A DNA stretch of 64,000 bases from Puffinus mauretanicus (Eukaryota > Chordata > Aves > Procellariiformes > Procellariidae), in the NCBI GenBank assembly GCA_023333565.1, contig JAJKFH010002594.1, forward strand, positions 186,001-250,000, given 5' to 3'. The notes under the pieces were generated by a model. The model saw only the letters and a program-made list of their open reading frames with translations, was not told where the DNA came from and did not search any database. Shown here piece by piece: positions 1-13,660 of the stretch. The first letter of the stretch is position 1. Each line of letters opens with the position of its first letter. The translations under genes were made by a program, and so were the position numbers.

Positions 1-3000
1 GAGTGGGAGGGGATCGCACGCCGGTGAAAGTGACACCGCACAGGGGTGGGAGGAAAAAGGCTGCGGCAGGAAAAGCGACCTGCGGCAGGATGTAGGAAGA
101 TGTGAGATAGCGCAGCCCCTCGTTACTTAACGCCCTATCTTCTTACTGCCCCCCATGGCTCCCGTTGCAGCCTCCCCTGCTATCCTGTGCTGGCACCCAC
201 CGCCTCCGTTTGCCCGCAGTGGGGTGCCCCTACCCAGGATGCGAAACGGTGGTGCCGTCACCGAGCGTAGACTTCCATTTTGTGGAAGGTGCCGTTGTGG
301 AACCACTGTCCGCCCAAGGTTCAGGCAGCCACCGTGTCCGGTCTCCCACCCCACCTGTGCCACGTGCTTGTGGAGGCACAAGTTACCGACTGATTTACAC
401 TCAGGAAAATAATTTTCCAACACCCACAGTTTAAATGTTGGCCAATGGAGAAAGCCCATAGCAGGAACTTATTGAAAAGAAGAGCTACCACCCTGTTTTG
501 TTTTACTTCTGCTCATTATCTTGCCGGTGTCGTGACTGAGTGTGGTATGTGACCATGAAAACAGAGAGTTTCATACCCTTGAACCCCCCGTGGGTGGGCT
601 TTGTACCGGTCCAGCAGATCCTCATCGTGGTTTGGGCAGCAGAGGAGGCAAGGAGAAGGCGAGCCAGCAGCCCTGGAGTGCCTGGGGAAGGAGGGAGGTG
701 GCACTGAACAGGGCTGGGCTGGATGTGGTCAGGCAGCCCCTTGCCCCGCTCCGCCATGACCTGTGGCTCCCCCTTCCCGCCCCGTCTGCCGGCTGTGCCA
801 CGGCACGGCAAACCCACCAGGGGATGGATCTGACGGAAAATTTACCATTTCTTCCCCTCAAATTATTTTCCAGTCAGCCCCTTTCTTGGTTCTAAATTGA
901 ATTTGTGCACGGTTCAAGGTGTCTCTTGGAGGGGCGCCGAAAGCCCTGAGGCCAAAGGCCCATGTGGGCGTAGGGGGGCCGAGGCGGCACCTCGCCATCG
1001 CAGCCCCCCCGGGACGGCGCGGCAGCGCTGCCGGTGCCCCCAGCCCGCGAGGAGCCGGGGGGCAGCTGCCGGGCTCTGCCCGCCGCATGTGGCCGGCCCT
1101 GGGGTGCAGAGCTTTGGGGAAAAGGCGCCGGTCTATTCTACATGGTTTTGGAAAATACCGTGTAATAACAAATATTTTCCTAAGTGTACAGCGAAGGTAA
1201 TTTTTCATTTTTCTAATACGCTTTCCTGCTGTTTTTTTAATTTCATCTTCTCCTTTGTACATTTTTCTTTAAATAGGTAAAGTCTTAAAAAGATAGGTGG
1301 TATATAACTGTTACTTACACAAAATTTCTGCTCCAAATCTGACTGGGGGATAGGCTTTTAGCTTTTAGCTGATCATATGCTTTTAGCTTTATAACTTAAG
1401 AGTGGTTTGGGGTATGTGGTCCTATCTCCTATTAACTTTATGTAAATGTACTGCCAGACTATGTGCTTCAGTATTTAAACCTACTAATAATTACTTTTAT
1501 ATTCATATTTCCTCTAATATAATAACATTTACTCCTCATTTCAGATGAAAATTAAATTGTCTGAAGAATAGTATCATCAGCTGATTTGTCTTGCATCACT
1601 ATGTTTATCTATTCTACTAAAAAATTCAGTGACCATTAAATTTACTGCTAAGGCATAGGATGAAAAGACAAAACTATGATGCTGAACAAAGAATGGTTGT
1701 ATCAATGGGAATTAATCACAGCATATCAAGAAAAGAGCATGCTCTCAATTTCCCACTGGATATAATGTTAAAAATACAATCTTACTAACTTCAATTACTT
1801 ATTTTAAAATCAGAACAAAATAAAAATTATAATGTCAGAATGATCATTCTCATTGAATCTTGCATGTGAAGTTGTCAATGTCTTAGAGTGGGCTTTTTTC
1901 CTATTGTAAATGAGAGAAAAGGTCTGGTATAAACCTGTGCGTTTTTGTTTAAGCCTGGCCTCAGAACGATTGATGTGAGGTATTTGGAGCCACACAGGAA
2001 GGCTGCATAATAATGAAACAAAACCCTCATATAAGCATCAGCCAAAGGAGTCACAATATTAAATAGAAAAGCCATAATTGTAAAAAAGACCATTTCCTTG
2101 CACAGTGCGGAGCACTAGAAAGTTGGCATGTGTATTACTTCCAGAAGTAATATTGCAGTAATGTACTTTAAACAGTTGCAGACATTCTTAAGAGAGTCCT
2201 TGGGACCGGGCTTGCCTTCCCGTTGGGTTAGGGGGTGCAAAACTCACGTCGTCCAGAAATGCGAAGTCGCCCTGGAAAGAGACGTTGCTGAACATGGGCA
2301 CCACTAAGTTGTGGATATTCCTATTGCAATTAAACCTGTGAAAGTTTTAGGGCTCCTGACACAGTAAGGTGGGGCGGCAGCGGGCTCAAAGCGTGGTCAG
2401 CGTGGCAGCGTGAGCAAGGTGCCAGCGGTGCAGAGATGGGCCGGGGCTCGGCGCGAGCCCTCCTGTTCCTGGGTGCGAGACGACCCTTTGGCTGCAGCCG
2501 AGTGGAGCAGATACGGCGTGAAGTGTCTGAGCGCTGATCTCCGCTCCCCGCGGTGTGCATGCCAGCTGACGTACAGAGGTACAGCGCCAGCCCTTTGGAG
2601 GCACATTCATTAATTCCTGTAAGTACAGGTATTTGGGAATCAGAAATTCAAACGTGCGGTTGGAAGCGCTTCTTGATATCGCTCGTAAGACACTAAATTG
2701 TATCACTTGGCCAGACGGTCATTTATACTCATGCCACTTTATTAGGCAGCGTAGGAGTGCCTTTAATGGGAGTAAGTTATATTTACACCCTTCCTAAAAG
2801 CTCTTTTGTGCTGGTAAAGTGATGTAACCTGGCCTCAGAGTAGATGAGACTTGCAGAACAGGGCTGTAAAAGTGCAACTGCATCTCATCAGTCTGTAGGT
2901 CTCTGTGTCTACCTGTGGTGGGGCACAGCCTTCTCTTGAGGGCAGTGCTGGCTCAGGCAGCGGAGCTGGCATAGAACGTGTCCCCCTTGGTTCAGCTCTC

Positions 3001-4054
3001 AGAGTCTCATTTCTGGTCCCTGGAGAAGTTTGCTGGTACGGCTCTGTTTTTGCTTCTGAACCTATTTCCTAGTCCAATGGGCTGTATTAGGATGCCTTAA
3101 TAGCAAACTCTCGTCTATTCGTTATGGGATGTCAGGATGCAACACCCATGTGGAAGATCTACCTGGTCTTTTCACATTCAATCTTTTCGTAATCTCAGTG
3201 AAAATCTGAATTTCCCCCCCTCATGTTCTCAAGTTTCTCAAGTTATGTTTAGAAACAGGAAGCTGTTTTGTATAAAGGTAAGATTGTGTTTTTAACAAGA
3301 AAAGTTGGTGTTAGACGGGCTAAATATACCCACACAGTCATACTCAGTAGGTAGTCCTGGCTATTTTTAGGCTTTACTTTTGCCTCTCTTTATTTATTTT
3401 TTCTTAGTGACACCTCCACTGTACCTTCAGCTCGTAGTGAGGCACCGCTTCCTGCGCCGGTATGAAACTTGCAATTACAGGAGGAGTCAATCTTGTCACG
3501 TGTCATTTATCACGCGTTGCGGAGGGCTGGTTTCAGCGAAGGAAGAACAAAGCTTAATAAAAAGAGAGAGAGAGAGGGAGAAGCATTCTCTTAATAATTT
3601 GCCCTTTGCAACAACAGACCCTTATCTGATCACCCACGCTCATCTGGCTGCTGACGCTGTACTTGCTTCATTAGTACGAGCTATTTTTACACCTTTTGTG
3701 TCTTTTGAGGAACCGAGTGGGCCTGCTGGCTTGTGGTGATTCACCATCTCCAGGCGAACAGGGTGTCCTCAAATCTGGCAAGGAGGGTAGGAAAAGAGAA
3801 GTAGGGGGAAGAGTTCAATTGAATAAGCAAGTTGATTAATTGTCTTAGGTGGTCTGAGTGCTAAAACATTGCACTTAGTCTTAAGGAAATAGCCTACGTG
3901 CTTTTGGTTTGCAACGTAGTTTTTCAGATTGTTAGGAGCTATCCCAAGGAACATTTAGTAATTATTAGTTTAAGTGTAGCTTAGCAAACATGAAGCCCTA
4001 TATGCTTGTGCATACACTCTATGTCTTCATTTCCCTGTCTGAAAAGGGGATGTT
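1..4054 (+). other. 5' non-coding sequence, probably HIVEP2 leader intron
   Basis: No credible exon is seen. The stretch is mostly AT-rich, with two CpG-rich patches at about 905..1115 and 2360..2565. The first, with GGGACGGCGCGGCAGCGCTG, is the denser. ORFs of 60-134 codons here overlap on both strands and look like chance frames in GC-rich DNA. Assignment to HIVEP2 is inferred from orientation, because no first exon or promoter is visible in the window. Confidence 0.55.
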
Positions 4055-4117
4055 TGGGAGTTGAACTCCATCGCCTTTAAAGGTTGCTTCCAACCCAGAC
4101 CATTCTATGATTGTATG
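4055..4117 (+). mobile_element. CR1 3'-end fragment
   Basis: A short piece resembles the CR1 terminus: GGGAGTTGAACTCCAT, then CTTTAAAGGTTGCTTCCAAC and ACCATTCTATGATTGTATG. Compare CTTTAAAGGTCCCTTCCAAC in the longer copy at 34439. It is diverged and severely 5'-truncated. Confidence 0.75.
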
Positions 4118-7100
4118 TTGGTGATGCTTTCTTTTGTTGGTAGTGTACAAGTTGGTGGTCGTTGATGTATCACAAGCACCCAGGAGACTTTTGGGCCAGA
4201 TCGTTACCTGATTTCACTTCCACTTCTGACAATGGAAAGAAAGCTAAATTTGGTAGAATGTGCCAAGCATGATGCAGGAGAAGGAGAACCCCATACGAAG
4301 CTGTCTGGAGTTTTCTAGAGCTAAGCAGCAGTTGCTTTCCCTTTCGATACACCATCAGCCCTGAAAATGTCCTCTTAGAGCCTGCTGAGCTCTAGCCTAG
4401 TGGCTGAAATTAAGATTTTTGCTGTCCTTACTTTCCCTGGGTAGGAGTGATTTGACGTCCAGTTGTGCCACTTATTAAGTACAGGATAATGGTTTCACAT
4501 TGCAGGTTTCCTTGGAGTAGTTTCAAAAGTTGGTGTGATGTGGAATACATATATGAAACTTTAAGGTGCTATTTGTACTAGGAATGCCCTGTAATACTGC
4601 ACCCTGGTCTAACCTTGCCTGAAACATAGTCATCATGAAACCCGAGCAGTGTATTTCCCAAGAAATGTTTTGAGTTTTATTGTGTTGAGCATGTTGAGAA
4701 TCTGTAACTGAGCTGTCAGCTTGGCCTGTCCCTCAAATATCAGCACAACCCTGTGGAATAACAGAGGGTTTATAATGCGGGATTCAGGCATTTTGGTAGA
4801 CCTTCATCTTTTCTGAGGTGTTTGCTCAGAAAAGTGATGCTCATATTAATAAATACAGTTGATTTGTGTTTTGTAGAAAGAAACCTAATTGCAAAGAATG
4901 AAATTTCATGTATACCTACGAAACGCAGCAGAAAACGTATGCATATTTTACTGAATTTTTTAAGAGGTGTTCTGATGCAATTGGATATTATACATACTGA
5001 CTTTCAATGCTTCATGCAATAAAAAGAAGGAAGTACTGTAAAATATGGCCAGAGTAATTTTAAAGAGCTTTTTTTTTTCTTTTTTCCCCTGCTAGGCATC
5101 CTGAGGGTTGTAAAGAAAGCAGCATCCTTAAATGTGCAGTCTACTTAATGTATCTTATATTACCGCTGTAGTGGTCAGAGTCTTTAAGCAGTGCTAAGTG
5201 ACTAGATTTGCTACAGCAAAATGCCTGTATTGAGTCACTAGTCAAACCAAAACATTTTGGCTGCGGAGTGACTGTTGTGACATCTGCGATATATAGGATT
5301 TGGGGCTTAATAGCGGATCGCAGCTGAACTTTAACAAAGTATTCAGAATGGTTTGAAATAAAACTGCCGCGAAGGCCCATTCTCCTTTGGGTGCAAAAAA
5401 TGGAAAAAAAATGGTAAGAACATGCTACTGATGTTTAGCATGCGTCTGTTTTTGTTCTGGCATGTGGTGACCACAGGGCTTAGTAAACAATGTCAGGTTT
5501 TAAAATAAGCTTGTAAAATAATTGGTGTGAGTGAAAAACAAATGCAAGCTCAGATACTATAAATGTCTTCCTATGTAATTCTTCCCGGGGTGAGGGCGTC
5601 TGTCAGAGGGAGTGCATTTGCTCATTCAAGAAAGTGTTTGAAAGACACTGATATTTTCAAGTGAAATGCAAGTGACTTCTTCTGACACGGTGTGAAAGGA
5701 GGCATAGCTGTTCGCAAAATCTGCCGTGGTTGCATAATTAGGATTGCGTAACTTTTAAACTAAAAAAGCCTCACTTCCCAGAAAATTCAGCGATATTTTC
5801 CCTCTGACAGGAAAATGCTAGGCAAAGGCCTGATATTTGCCTAATATTTCCATTTGGCAACAGAATAATAATTACTTTGTACCTAAAAATGATGCAATAT
5901 TTACATGAATTTTGATTTTTTTTTCCTGGGAAAACTTGGGAAAAGCTTTATGGTACCTTAGCAGGGACTTACCAGCACAGGTCTGGTCTCCCCAGCTGCT
6001 GCCCAAAGCTGCAATTCTTGTGTGAAAACAAAAAGACATTTCAGCCTTTGCATGTCATTTCAGTTAGGAGAATTGTTATATCTGACAACTTTAGCAGTTT
6101 GAACTCTCCAGTGGCACTGTTCTTACACTTCTTACTGTAGGTGATGTTTTATAAATCTAGAAATGACTACAGACCACGTCCCGATGGGAATCTTGCTCTT
6201 TGCATATACTTTATCTTTCACAAGTGCTGCTAAATTCATGGTTTAGTTAATCTGTCCTTTATAAGGTGCAAAATTTCCCTTTCTGATTAACACGTTTCTT
6301 TGTGTTGAATTGAGAAAAAATTCTTTAATCTCAGTAATTTTCACCAGTTCTTGCAAATGCGAACTTTCATTGCAATCCCAATGGCATCACATAGCATCAT
6401 TGGTTAGTGTCTGAGCCTTTGCTTTTCACAGATTTTTAGCTATTTAGCCTTTTGGGGCCTACGTAACGCCTGTTCGTTTACATGATAATAGTTTGGGGCC
6501 AACAGCAGGGCCAAAGCTGCATTTCTTTTCTACGCGTGAAAAAAAAAATGTAATCCTACAAATAGTGATCAGAAACTATTTCACGCTCTTCTGATGTGGC
6601 ACGGTATCCTGTGGCTCAGAAGAAAGTGAGAGAGAGTTGAGTTTCTACTGATGAAGAGAGCAGCCCAAGAATTAAAAGCCAATTTGTATCTCAGCATCGC
6701 TTTGGATACTACTGTACATTGTTAATGTGTATGTAGTAAATAGTGTTTTCTTACTACTTAACTCACCCTTGAGAGAAACTCATTCTTGTGCAGGTTAGGA
6801 CCAATGGGATTAGGCATCATGTAAACCTAACTTCAGCCATCAAAATAGTGTTTAAAGAGGACCTTAGTGGTGGGCATCTGTTTCTGACTGTTCTCTGCAT
6901 GGGAGCTGTTCTCACTCGCGTAAGTCACTGCGTACTGCGTACTTTATGATTCAAAAGAAAATGGGGGGGGAGGGGGTAGACGACAAAACGACTGTGATAT
7001 TTTTGTTGCCTTCTGAAATTTTAATAACACTGGAAGAGCTGTCTGTCAGATCTGCCATTGCTCTGCTATCACATTTTAAGGTCCACGTGGGAAATGATTG

Positions 7101-10100
7101 GTATTTTACTCATCTGTTTTCGTTTTTTAACTTTTTCCCCAAGGAAATAAGTGTGAGAAGATGAGCAGTTTATATAATTCTCTTCTTTAGTTTCATATCT
7201 GAATAATCCCAATCCTTTGCTTTTGTATAGAGTTAGATTCAGGATGTCCACGTCAAAAGACGGTCAGCCCAAATCAGTAGATTTTGTATTATCTGACACG
7301 CTTAAGCACCTTCGACAGACTCTTAAGTGCACAGCAAGGTTAGGCAACCAGAAACAAAATATTTACCTGATCGTTAAAAGCAGTGGGATCAGAGAGATCA
7401 ATTAGCTGCTAATTGACTGACAAGATTGTTTGTCCTGTCGGCTGTTTTGGCATCTCTTTGATAGCAGGTTTTTGTTCTATTCAAGGAGAACAACTGTGAT
7501 TTGCTTGCAAACTTTTACCTATAAAGGAAGTGTTTGAGATGAATTTGGCTCCTGTGTAGCTTTTTCTCGCTCTTTTTTTTTATAGTCATCCTGTGGAAAT
7601 AAGTCTGTGTTCAGTTGGACTTTGGCAACATGAAAGCTTTTTTTATACATTTTTTCCATCCGGTAGTAATGTGTACATTGTGTATGATGCTGAAACAGGA
7701 AATAGTGATGTACTTTAAGTGAGCAATCCTTGTCATTACAGTGAAAAGGACAGTGTTAAAGCATTTCTGCTGTAGGTTTCTTCTATGGCTTCTTAAAATA
7801 CACTCAACTGGAATTTAAGTTTTTTTGGGGGTGCTATTTTTCTATAGAGAGTGGCAATTTAAAATTGCATTTGAGATACTTAACATAGCAAAAACTGAGT
7901 GTTTTGCTGCATCTGTGCTCTAAGCATTTATGATGCAAGCCGGCATCTCTTAAAGAAAATCACCCATGTTTTCTTAACCGTGTAATTGAACATTTATTGC
8001 AATATCTGTTGAGAATGTCTCTGTAGACATTTTAGAGGTGTTAGATTAGTTTATTTTCACCTTGTAACAAATAACCTCAGATATTTAGTATGTAGGATGT
8101 AAGAGCCTAAACCCAAGTGATGTCTGATTCTGTTTGGTTTTATGAGTAATAAATCTGGAATGATGTCCTTGGATTTGCGACTCATTGCTACAGATTCATA
8201 CCAGGATAATGTAAAGCAGAATTTGGCTCTTACTTTTACTTGCTGCTGGAATAATTTGTCTCCTTTTAGTCGCTCTGAGTCAAGCCTCGTATCTGTTCAA
8301 AGCTCCTTTAAGTCAAATGAGAGACTCTTACTTTGTACCTGATTTTTCTGTAAGGTCACCGCAGAAGGTATATAGTGTGCCTGACCTTTGATTCAATCGG
8401 ATCACATTCAGAGGTGGGAAGGAGAGTCTTGTTCTTCTTCACAGCATGTACCCATTAACATTTATATGAAATGCCCAAGACAGGTATTAGTTCCTATAGT
8501 TAAGTTTAACGGGTGTTAGAGTACAACAGATATGTTTATTTATTTGTTTTCTTAGTTGGCTTCAGTGTGCTTTTAAGCAGACAGGTTCCAGTTATTCAAC
8601 ATACTCAGATAATGGTCTCGGATAATAGTTTGAATTATCTGAATTAACAAGATTAAGGTGAGTTTGGTAAAGCTTTAAAATGAAATAATCAATACTACTA
8701 CAATTAACTGAAATGTGCTGTTATATGCCATCGCTCAAAGGCTGAGATTCTAGAATAGTTCTCAAAATATGAGCCACATATAGTGCAAGCACTGAAATAA
8801 TAATTGCACAAATCAGGTGATTTTGTATCACTTCTAGTTTTACGTGCACAGATCCTATCCCTTGAAACCAGCAACTACCAGGGACGCAAATGTGCGTTCA
8901 TAGAAACCTGAGAGTAAAAGCCTGAAGTTGGTGTTTGGTCACAGCGAGCTTGCAGTCTACCCTTGATGCATCTGTAACTGGATGCTCTCAGTCAGTCCCC
9001 TCAGTTCCTGGCTTCTTGGGGAATCCATGTCAACACAAGTGTTTACCCAGAACAGATTCTGCCCTGTAGCTTCTCCGCAAGTGAGCTTACTATAGTTTGT
9101 TTGATCATTTAATAGTAAATTCACAGTGTACTATGTGTACTTGCTGAGCAGTATTTGGTTTTGTGTTTGCTAGTAGTTTAAATGACATTTTAAAAAACGC
9201 AGTGTAATGATTAGTTCAGCTGCCCAAATTTAAAAAACATGTGTGTTATTCTAAATGTTTTAGGGTATTTTCAAAAATGTGATTCTCTGGCTGGTTTTGG
9301 AGAATGGCAATACATTCAATAAAGCACTGAAATCCGGAGGCCAGGCAGAACATCTGGGGTGGAATTAAACGAACAAGTTAGAGTAGTGTCTTCAAATGTG
9401 AAGAGGTAACAACAGCAATTACAATACGGAAAGTGGCACATTAAAATAAATACACCTAACCTGTTTTAAAAGGGCTGCATTCTTGGAATTGCATGTGTAA
9501 AAGGATGTCTTACAACTCCTGCCAAACTGCAGCAAAAGCACAGGCATCCTTGCATTCCCCAGTAATTCAAGACTTTGCCAAGTGCCAGTGGTTGACATAG
9601 GAATTTACGGTCATTCCTAGAGGTGTTCAAATAGACAGGTAGAAGGCCAGCTACAAAACCACCCCTAACCAGGGACTGTTGGAAATGCGAAGAGAATCTC
9701 TCCGGTCAAGAATGGGAAGCCTTCTTGCAAAACTGGGAAATTTAAGAAGTGTTTCTTCTTCCTTATCTTTTTAGTAAGTACAGTTCAAAGACCACAAGTG
9801 TGGTGTCAAGTAGTATGAAAAAGCTTGGAGTTGGTCATCTTTTTTTTCATTTGTGTAAAATGCCAAAACTATTATATACCCCAAGGACTGCATTCCTTTT
9901 GTTATGTTGCTACAAAACATCCTCAGCCCATGAATGTATATATAACCTTGCAAAGAAGGATGAACAAATGCTTATCTATCTTCCTGCCAGTTAAATCCTT
10001 CAGTTCAGAGATGCACACTGACTGCTGGTTCAGAGCTCGTCTTCAGACTTAGCCCACCTATGACTTTGCCTAGGTAGAAGAAGCTGTAAATCCATGTTTT

Positions 10101-11916
10101 ATTAGGGTTCCCAGTCTTTTTTTTTCCACTGGGATGTCAACACCGAACAGCTCTTCGGGGAATATCATTAGCGGGGCAGAGGGAAACGGGGGGTAGGACA
10201 GCAAGTCAAAGGTGTGCTGTCTTTCTTCCCGAAAGGCCAAGGCAATTTTCTCCTGACTTGCAGGTGGGAAAGAGCTCAGAGGTGGCCTCTCTTTCTTGTA
10301 AGGCTGCTGGGCTGCTGGGCTTATCCCAGACATAAACTAGACTTGCCTAATAAGGGTCTTGGCAGAGGTCTGTGCATGAGTGCAAGGATTTCATAGGAGC
10401 TCGTCTGTGCTAACGCTTGCCCTATAGAAAACAAATCCTTCAGGGGCCAGTTACTGTGGTTTTAGGCCAGCTTTGTGCTGTCAGAGCTGGACAGAAAAGA
10501 TTTAAAACAGGGCTGGATCTGACCCTTAGTCCTTACGCTAGAGTCAATATTTATTCTGTACGGTGCACTCAGGATTTAACCTGGAAGACATACGCTTCCA
10601 ATTTGTTCACTTGCAAGAGCCGTAATGTGAGCTACAAATTGAGAAGTAGTAAAAGTTGTATTTTGCCAAATTTTATTTTAAAGCTGTTGAGTGTAACCAT
10701 TTTAATGGTCTGAAAAAAAGAGAAGAAAAAAAAAATGGAGGGAATAATCTTGGAGCTCTGCAGTCAACCAGATATATGTCCCCTGCACGCAGCTCACAAA
10801 GGCACCTTAGGAAAAGGAGCGACAGGATAATGCTCCTTTCTAGAAAGTTTTAGAAGTCTTGATTTAGTAGGTGCATCTGACATAAATACAGCTCCCGGTT
10901 TCCCAGTAATCTTCTCATGTTCAAAGTTTTCACAGAAGTAAAATGTCCTGGTTTGAAACAGGCAGATAGTGCAGTTAGTGTGGCTGGGGGAGCTGGCTCC
11001 CGGGCCACATTCCTACTGGGAAACCTGGCTTGGCCCCTGGCCAGGCAGGACTTTGCAGCTCTTGTCAAACGATGTGCTCAGTGCAACTCCCGTACGGCTT
11101 CTGATCCATGTAGGTGGGCTCCTCTTAGTCACTCCAGCGGAGCTGAACTGTGCCAAAGGTATTAAAGAAAACATGCATTTTTATCATCCTTAGTTCCTTG
11201 CTTTGAAATATGTAGTACTTGAAATACCGGGAGTTTCTGTCTATTGGATAGTATATGTTTGATGAAAAGCAATATCAAAAAGTGTATTTACAATGTTTTC
11301 TAAAGGAGAAATATTAATCAGTTGAAAAATGGAAGTCTGTTGTTGGCTTAAGCTAGGCTGTGGATGCAGGCAGATGAGATAGAAGCTGACTAGAAAAAAC
11401 AGACAGAATGCAAACTAGCTTTGCGGTATCTTAGATTTCTCCAGTTAGGCCAGTCTCCCATTAGGGAGGAAAAAAAAAAAAGAAACTGAGAGAAATAATA
11501 TTAAAGCCATCTTTGACACAGGATGGATGGCAGCTCAAACCAAACCAGAAATGATTATGTTGGTTCTGGAAAGGGATTTATTTTCCCTAGGAGAGTGACT
11601 CTGACCAAACTTAAGCCATCAATAATCCCTGTAATTAGTCTATACCTGTTTCATAGTGTAGGTTGAAAAATTATATAGAACGTTCTGAAAATAGCAGGAC
11701 CGCAGAATGGCTTGAACTCTGTAACAGAGGTCTCAGTCCAGAACAGAAAATTGTTGGAAACATATTAGCATCATCTTTTGCTCATATAAAACTGTTGCTG
11801 TAACATTTCCATGACTGGCAGATTTCTTCTCTAAAAGCGCTCTCAGTAGAGGAGTATGGAACAGAAAGGATACTCACATCTTCTAGAAGTTTCTTCTTCA
11901 CCATTTGTAAAATTGC
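4118..11916 (+). other. 5' intronic sequence, no gene seen
   Basis: AT-rich DNA with short chance ORFs only. I recognise no exon, RNA gene or clear mobile element. Confidence 0.55.
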
Positions 11917-13052
11917 CTAATAAGGAGACCAGCACTTGCTGGTGAAGATGGAGGCAAAAAAGTCATTGAGTACCTCAGCCTTCTCCATATCCTGGGTAAC
12001 CAGGTCTCCCATTTCCTTCCGGAGAGGGTCCACGTTTTCCCTAGTCCTCCTTTTATCACCGATGTACCTATAGAAGCTTTTCTTGTTGCCCTTAATGTCC
12101 CTTTTGGGCAGATTTAATTCTATCAGGGCTTTAGCTTTGGCTGATCCCTGGCTGCTGGGACAATTTCTCTGTATTCCTCCCAGGCTACCTGTCCTTGCTT
12201 CCACCCTCTGTAGGCTTCCTTTTTGTGTTTGAGTGTGCCCAGGAGCTCCTTGTTCATCCGTGCAGGCCTCCTGGCGTTTTTGCCTGACTTCCTCTTTGTT
12301 GGGATGCATCGCTCCTGAGCTTGGAGGAGGTGATCCCTGAATATTAACCATCCCCCTCGTCCCTCCAGGGCTTTATCCCATGGCATTCTACCAAGCAGAT
12401 CCCTGAAGAGGCCAAAGTCTGCTCTCCTGAAGTCGAGGGTAGTGAGCTTGCTGTGCGTCCTCCTCGGGGCCCTAAGGGTCTTGAACTCCACCATTTCATG
12501 GTCACTGCAGCCAAGGCTGCCCTTGAGCTTCACATTCCCCACCAGCCCCTCCTTGTTGGTGAGAACAAGGTCCAGCATAGCACCTTTCCTCTTTGGCTCC
12601 TCTACCACTTGGAGAAGGAAGTTATCCATCGACGCATTCCAGGAACCTCCTGGATTGCTTATGCCCTGCCGTGTTGTCCCTCCAACAGATATCGGGGTGG
12701 TTGAAGTCCCCCATGAGGACGAGGGCTTGTGAACGTGAGGCTGCTCCTATCTGTCTATAAAGGGCCTCGTCCACTCGGTCTTCCTGGTAGGGTGGCCTGT
12801 AGCAGACTCCCACTATAATGTCACCTGTCGCTGCCCTCCCTTTAATCTGACCCATAAGCTCTTGGTCGGCTCCTCATCCATCTCCAGGTGGAGCTCCATG
12901 CACTCCAGCTGGTCTTTGACATAGAGGGCGACACCCCCTCCTCATCTCCCCTGCTTGTCCTTCCTAAAGGGCCTGTATCCTTCCATTCCAACACTCCAGT
13001 CATAGGAGCCATCCCACCACGTCTCTGTGATGCCAATGAGATCATAGCCCTT
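11917..13052 (-). mobile_element. CR1 LINE fragment, broken pol ORF (endonuclease end, no RT)
   Basis: On the minus strand the translation is recognisable CR1 pol. It includes VGVCYRPP and [14 protein letters not shown] of the endonuclease, then [40 protein letters not shown] and [12 protein letters not shown]. The pieces lie in different frames (about 12842-13045, 12622-12855, 12123-12629, 11917-12351), so the ORF is dead. It stops just before the reverse transcriptase and has no CR1 3' end, while the 5' side is cut near 13052. It lies inside the intronic region upstream of the HIVEP2 coding exons, antisense to the gene. Confidence 0.92.
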
Positions 13053-13615
13053 TTAATAATGTATTTGGTCTGTAGGTTTCTTCTTTGAGAAGGCAGCCAT
13101 ATGTTCTTGAGCAGTATCCCACTGGTGTTAACTGATTTGGAAACCTACTCGTGTTTCACTAGGTTTTCTTGTACCTGAGTGGTGACACCCTGGTCAGAAT
13201 TTCATTCTGGTCCCTGAAACATTTAATGAGAGGCCTGGAGCGTAAAAGTATTAGCTGGAGAGAGGCATTGAAATGGGATTTGCCAATGGGATTCAGGGAT
13301 AATCCAGGCTTAGCAAAGGCGTAGGAATGAAGAGGGACATTGGCAGCTCTCTTTTGACCAATACAGGAACGTGAGACTGCGTCAGTTCAGACTTGCAGTT
13401 ATTCATCTACACACTAGAAACCTAAATACTTTAAAAAGACTCACACTCATTATTCTTCAAAATGTGGTTGCTCTGACCTCTAAGACACAACATGAATTTT
13501 TTCCAGTGGATGGGTAAATGAAATTTTCAGGCCTCTGCTGTAAAGAATAGAAAACTTTCTTCAGCATTATGCTTAATATCAAGAATTTCTTATGACTGTA
13601 TTTTTTTTACTACAG
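13053..13615 (+). other. intronic sequence between CR1 and candidate leader exon
   Basis: Unique AT-rich sequence. The only signal is the pyrimidine tract that ends in the AG at 13615. Confidence 0.5.
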
Positions 13616-13660
13616 GAAATCTGAAGATAGTCATGCCTATTAGATTCCTAGAAGATGCAG
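13616..13660 (+). other. candidate 45-base 5' leader exon of HIVEP2
   Basis: A pyrimidine tract ending TTTTTTTTACTACAG (AG at 13614..13615) is followed 45 bases later by GCAG|GTAATT, a good donor at 13661. This lies 1.26 kb before the giant exon. Mammalian HIVEP2 has non-coding leader exons, so a small one here is plausible. It contains an ATG at 13633 that, if spliced to 14923, would stay open into uORF1. There is no transcript evidence, and chance pairs of splice-like sites are common in introns. Confidence 0.35.
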
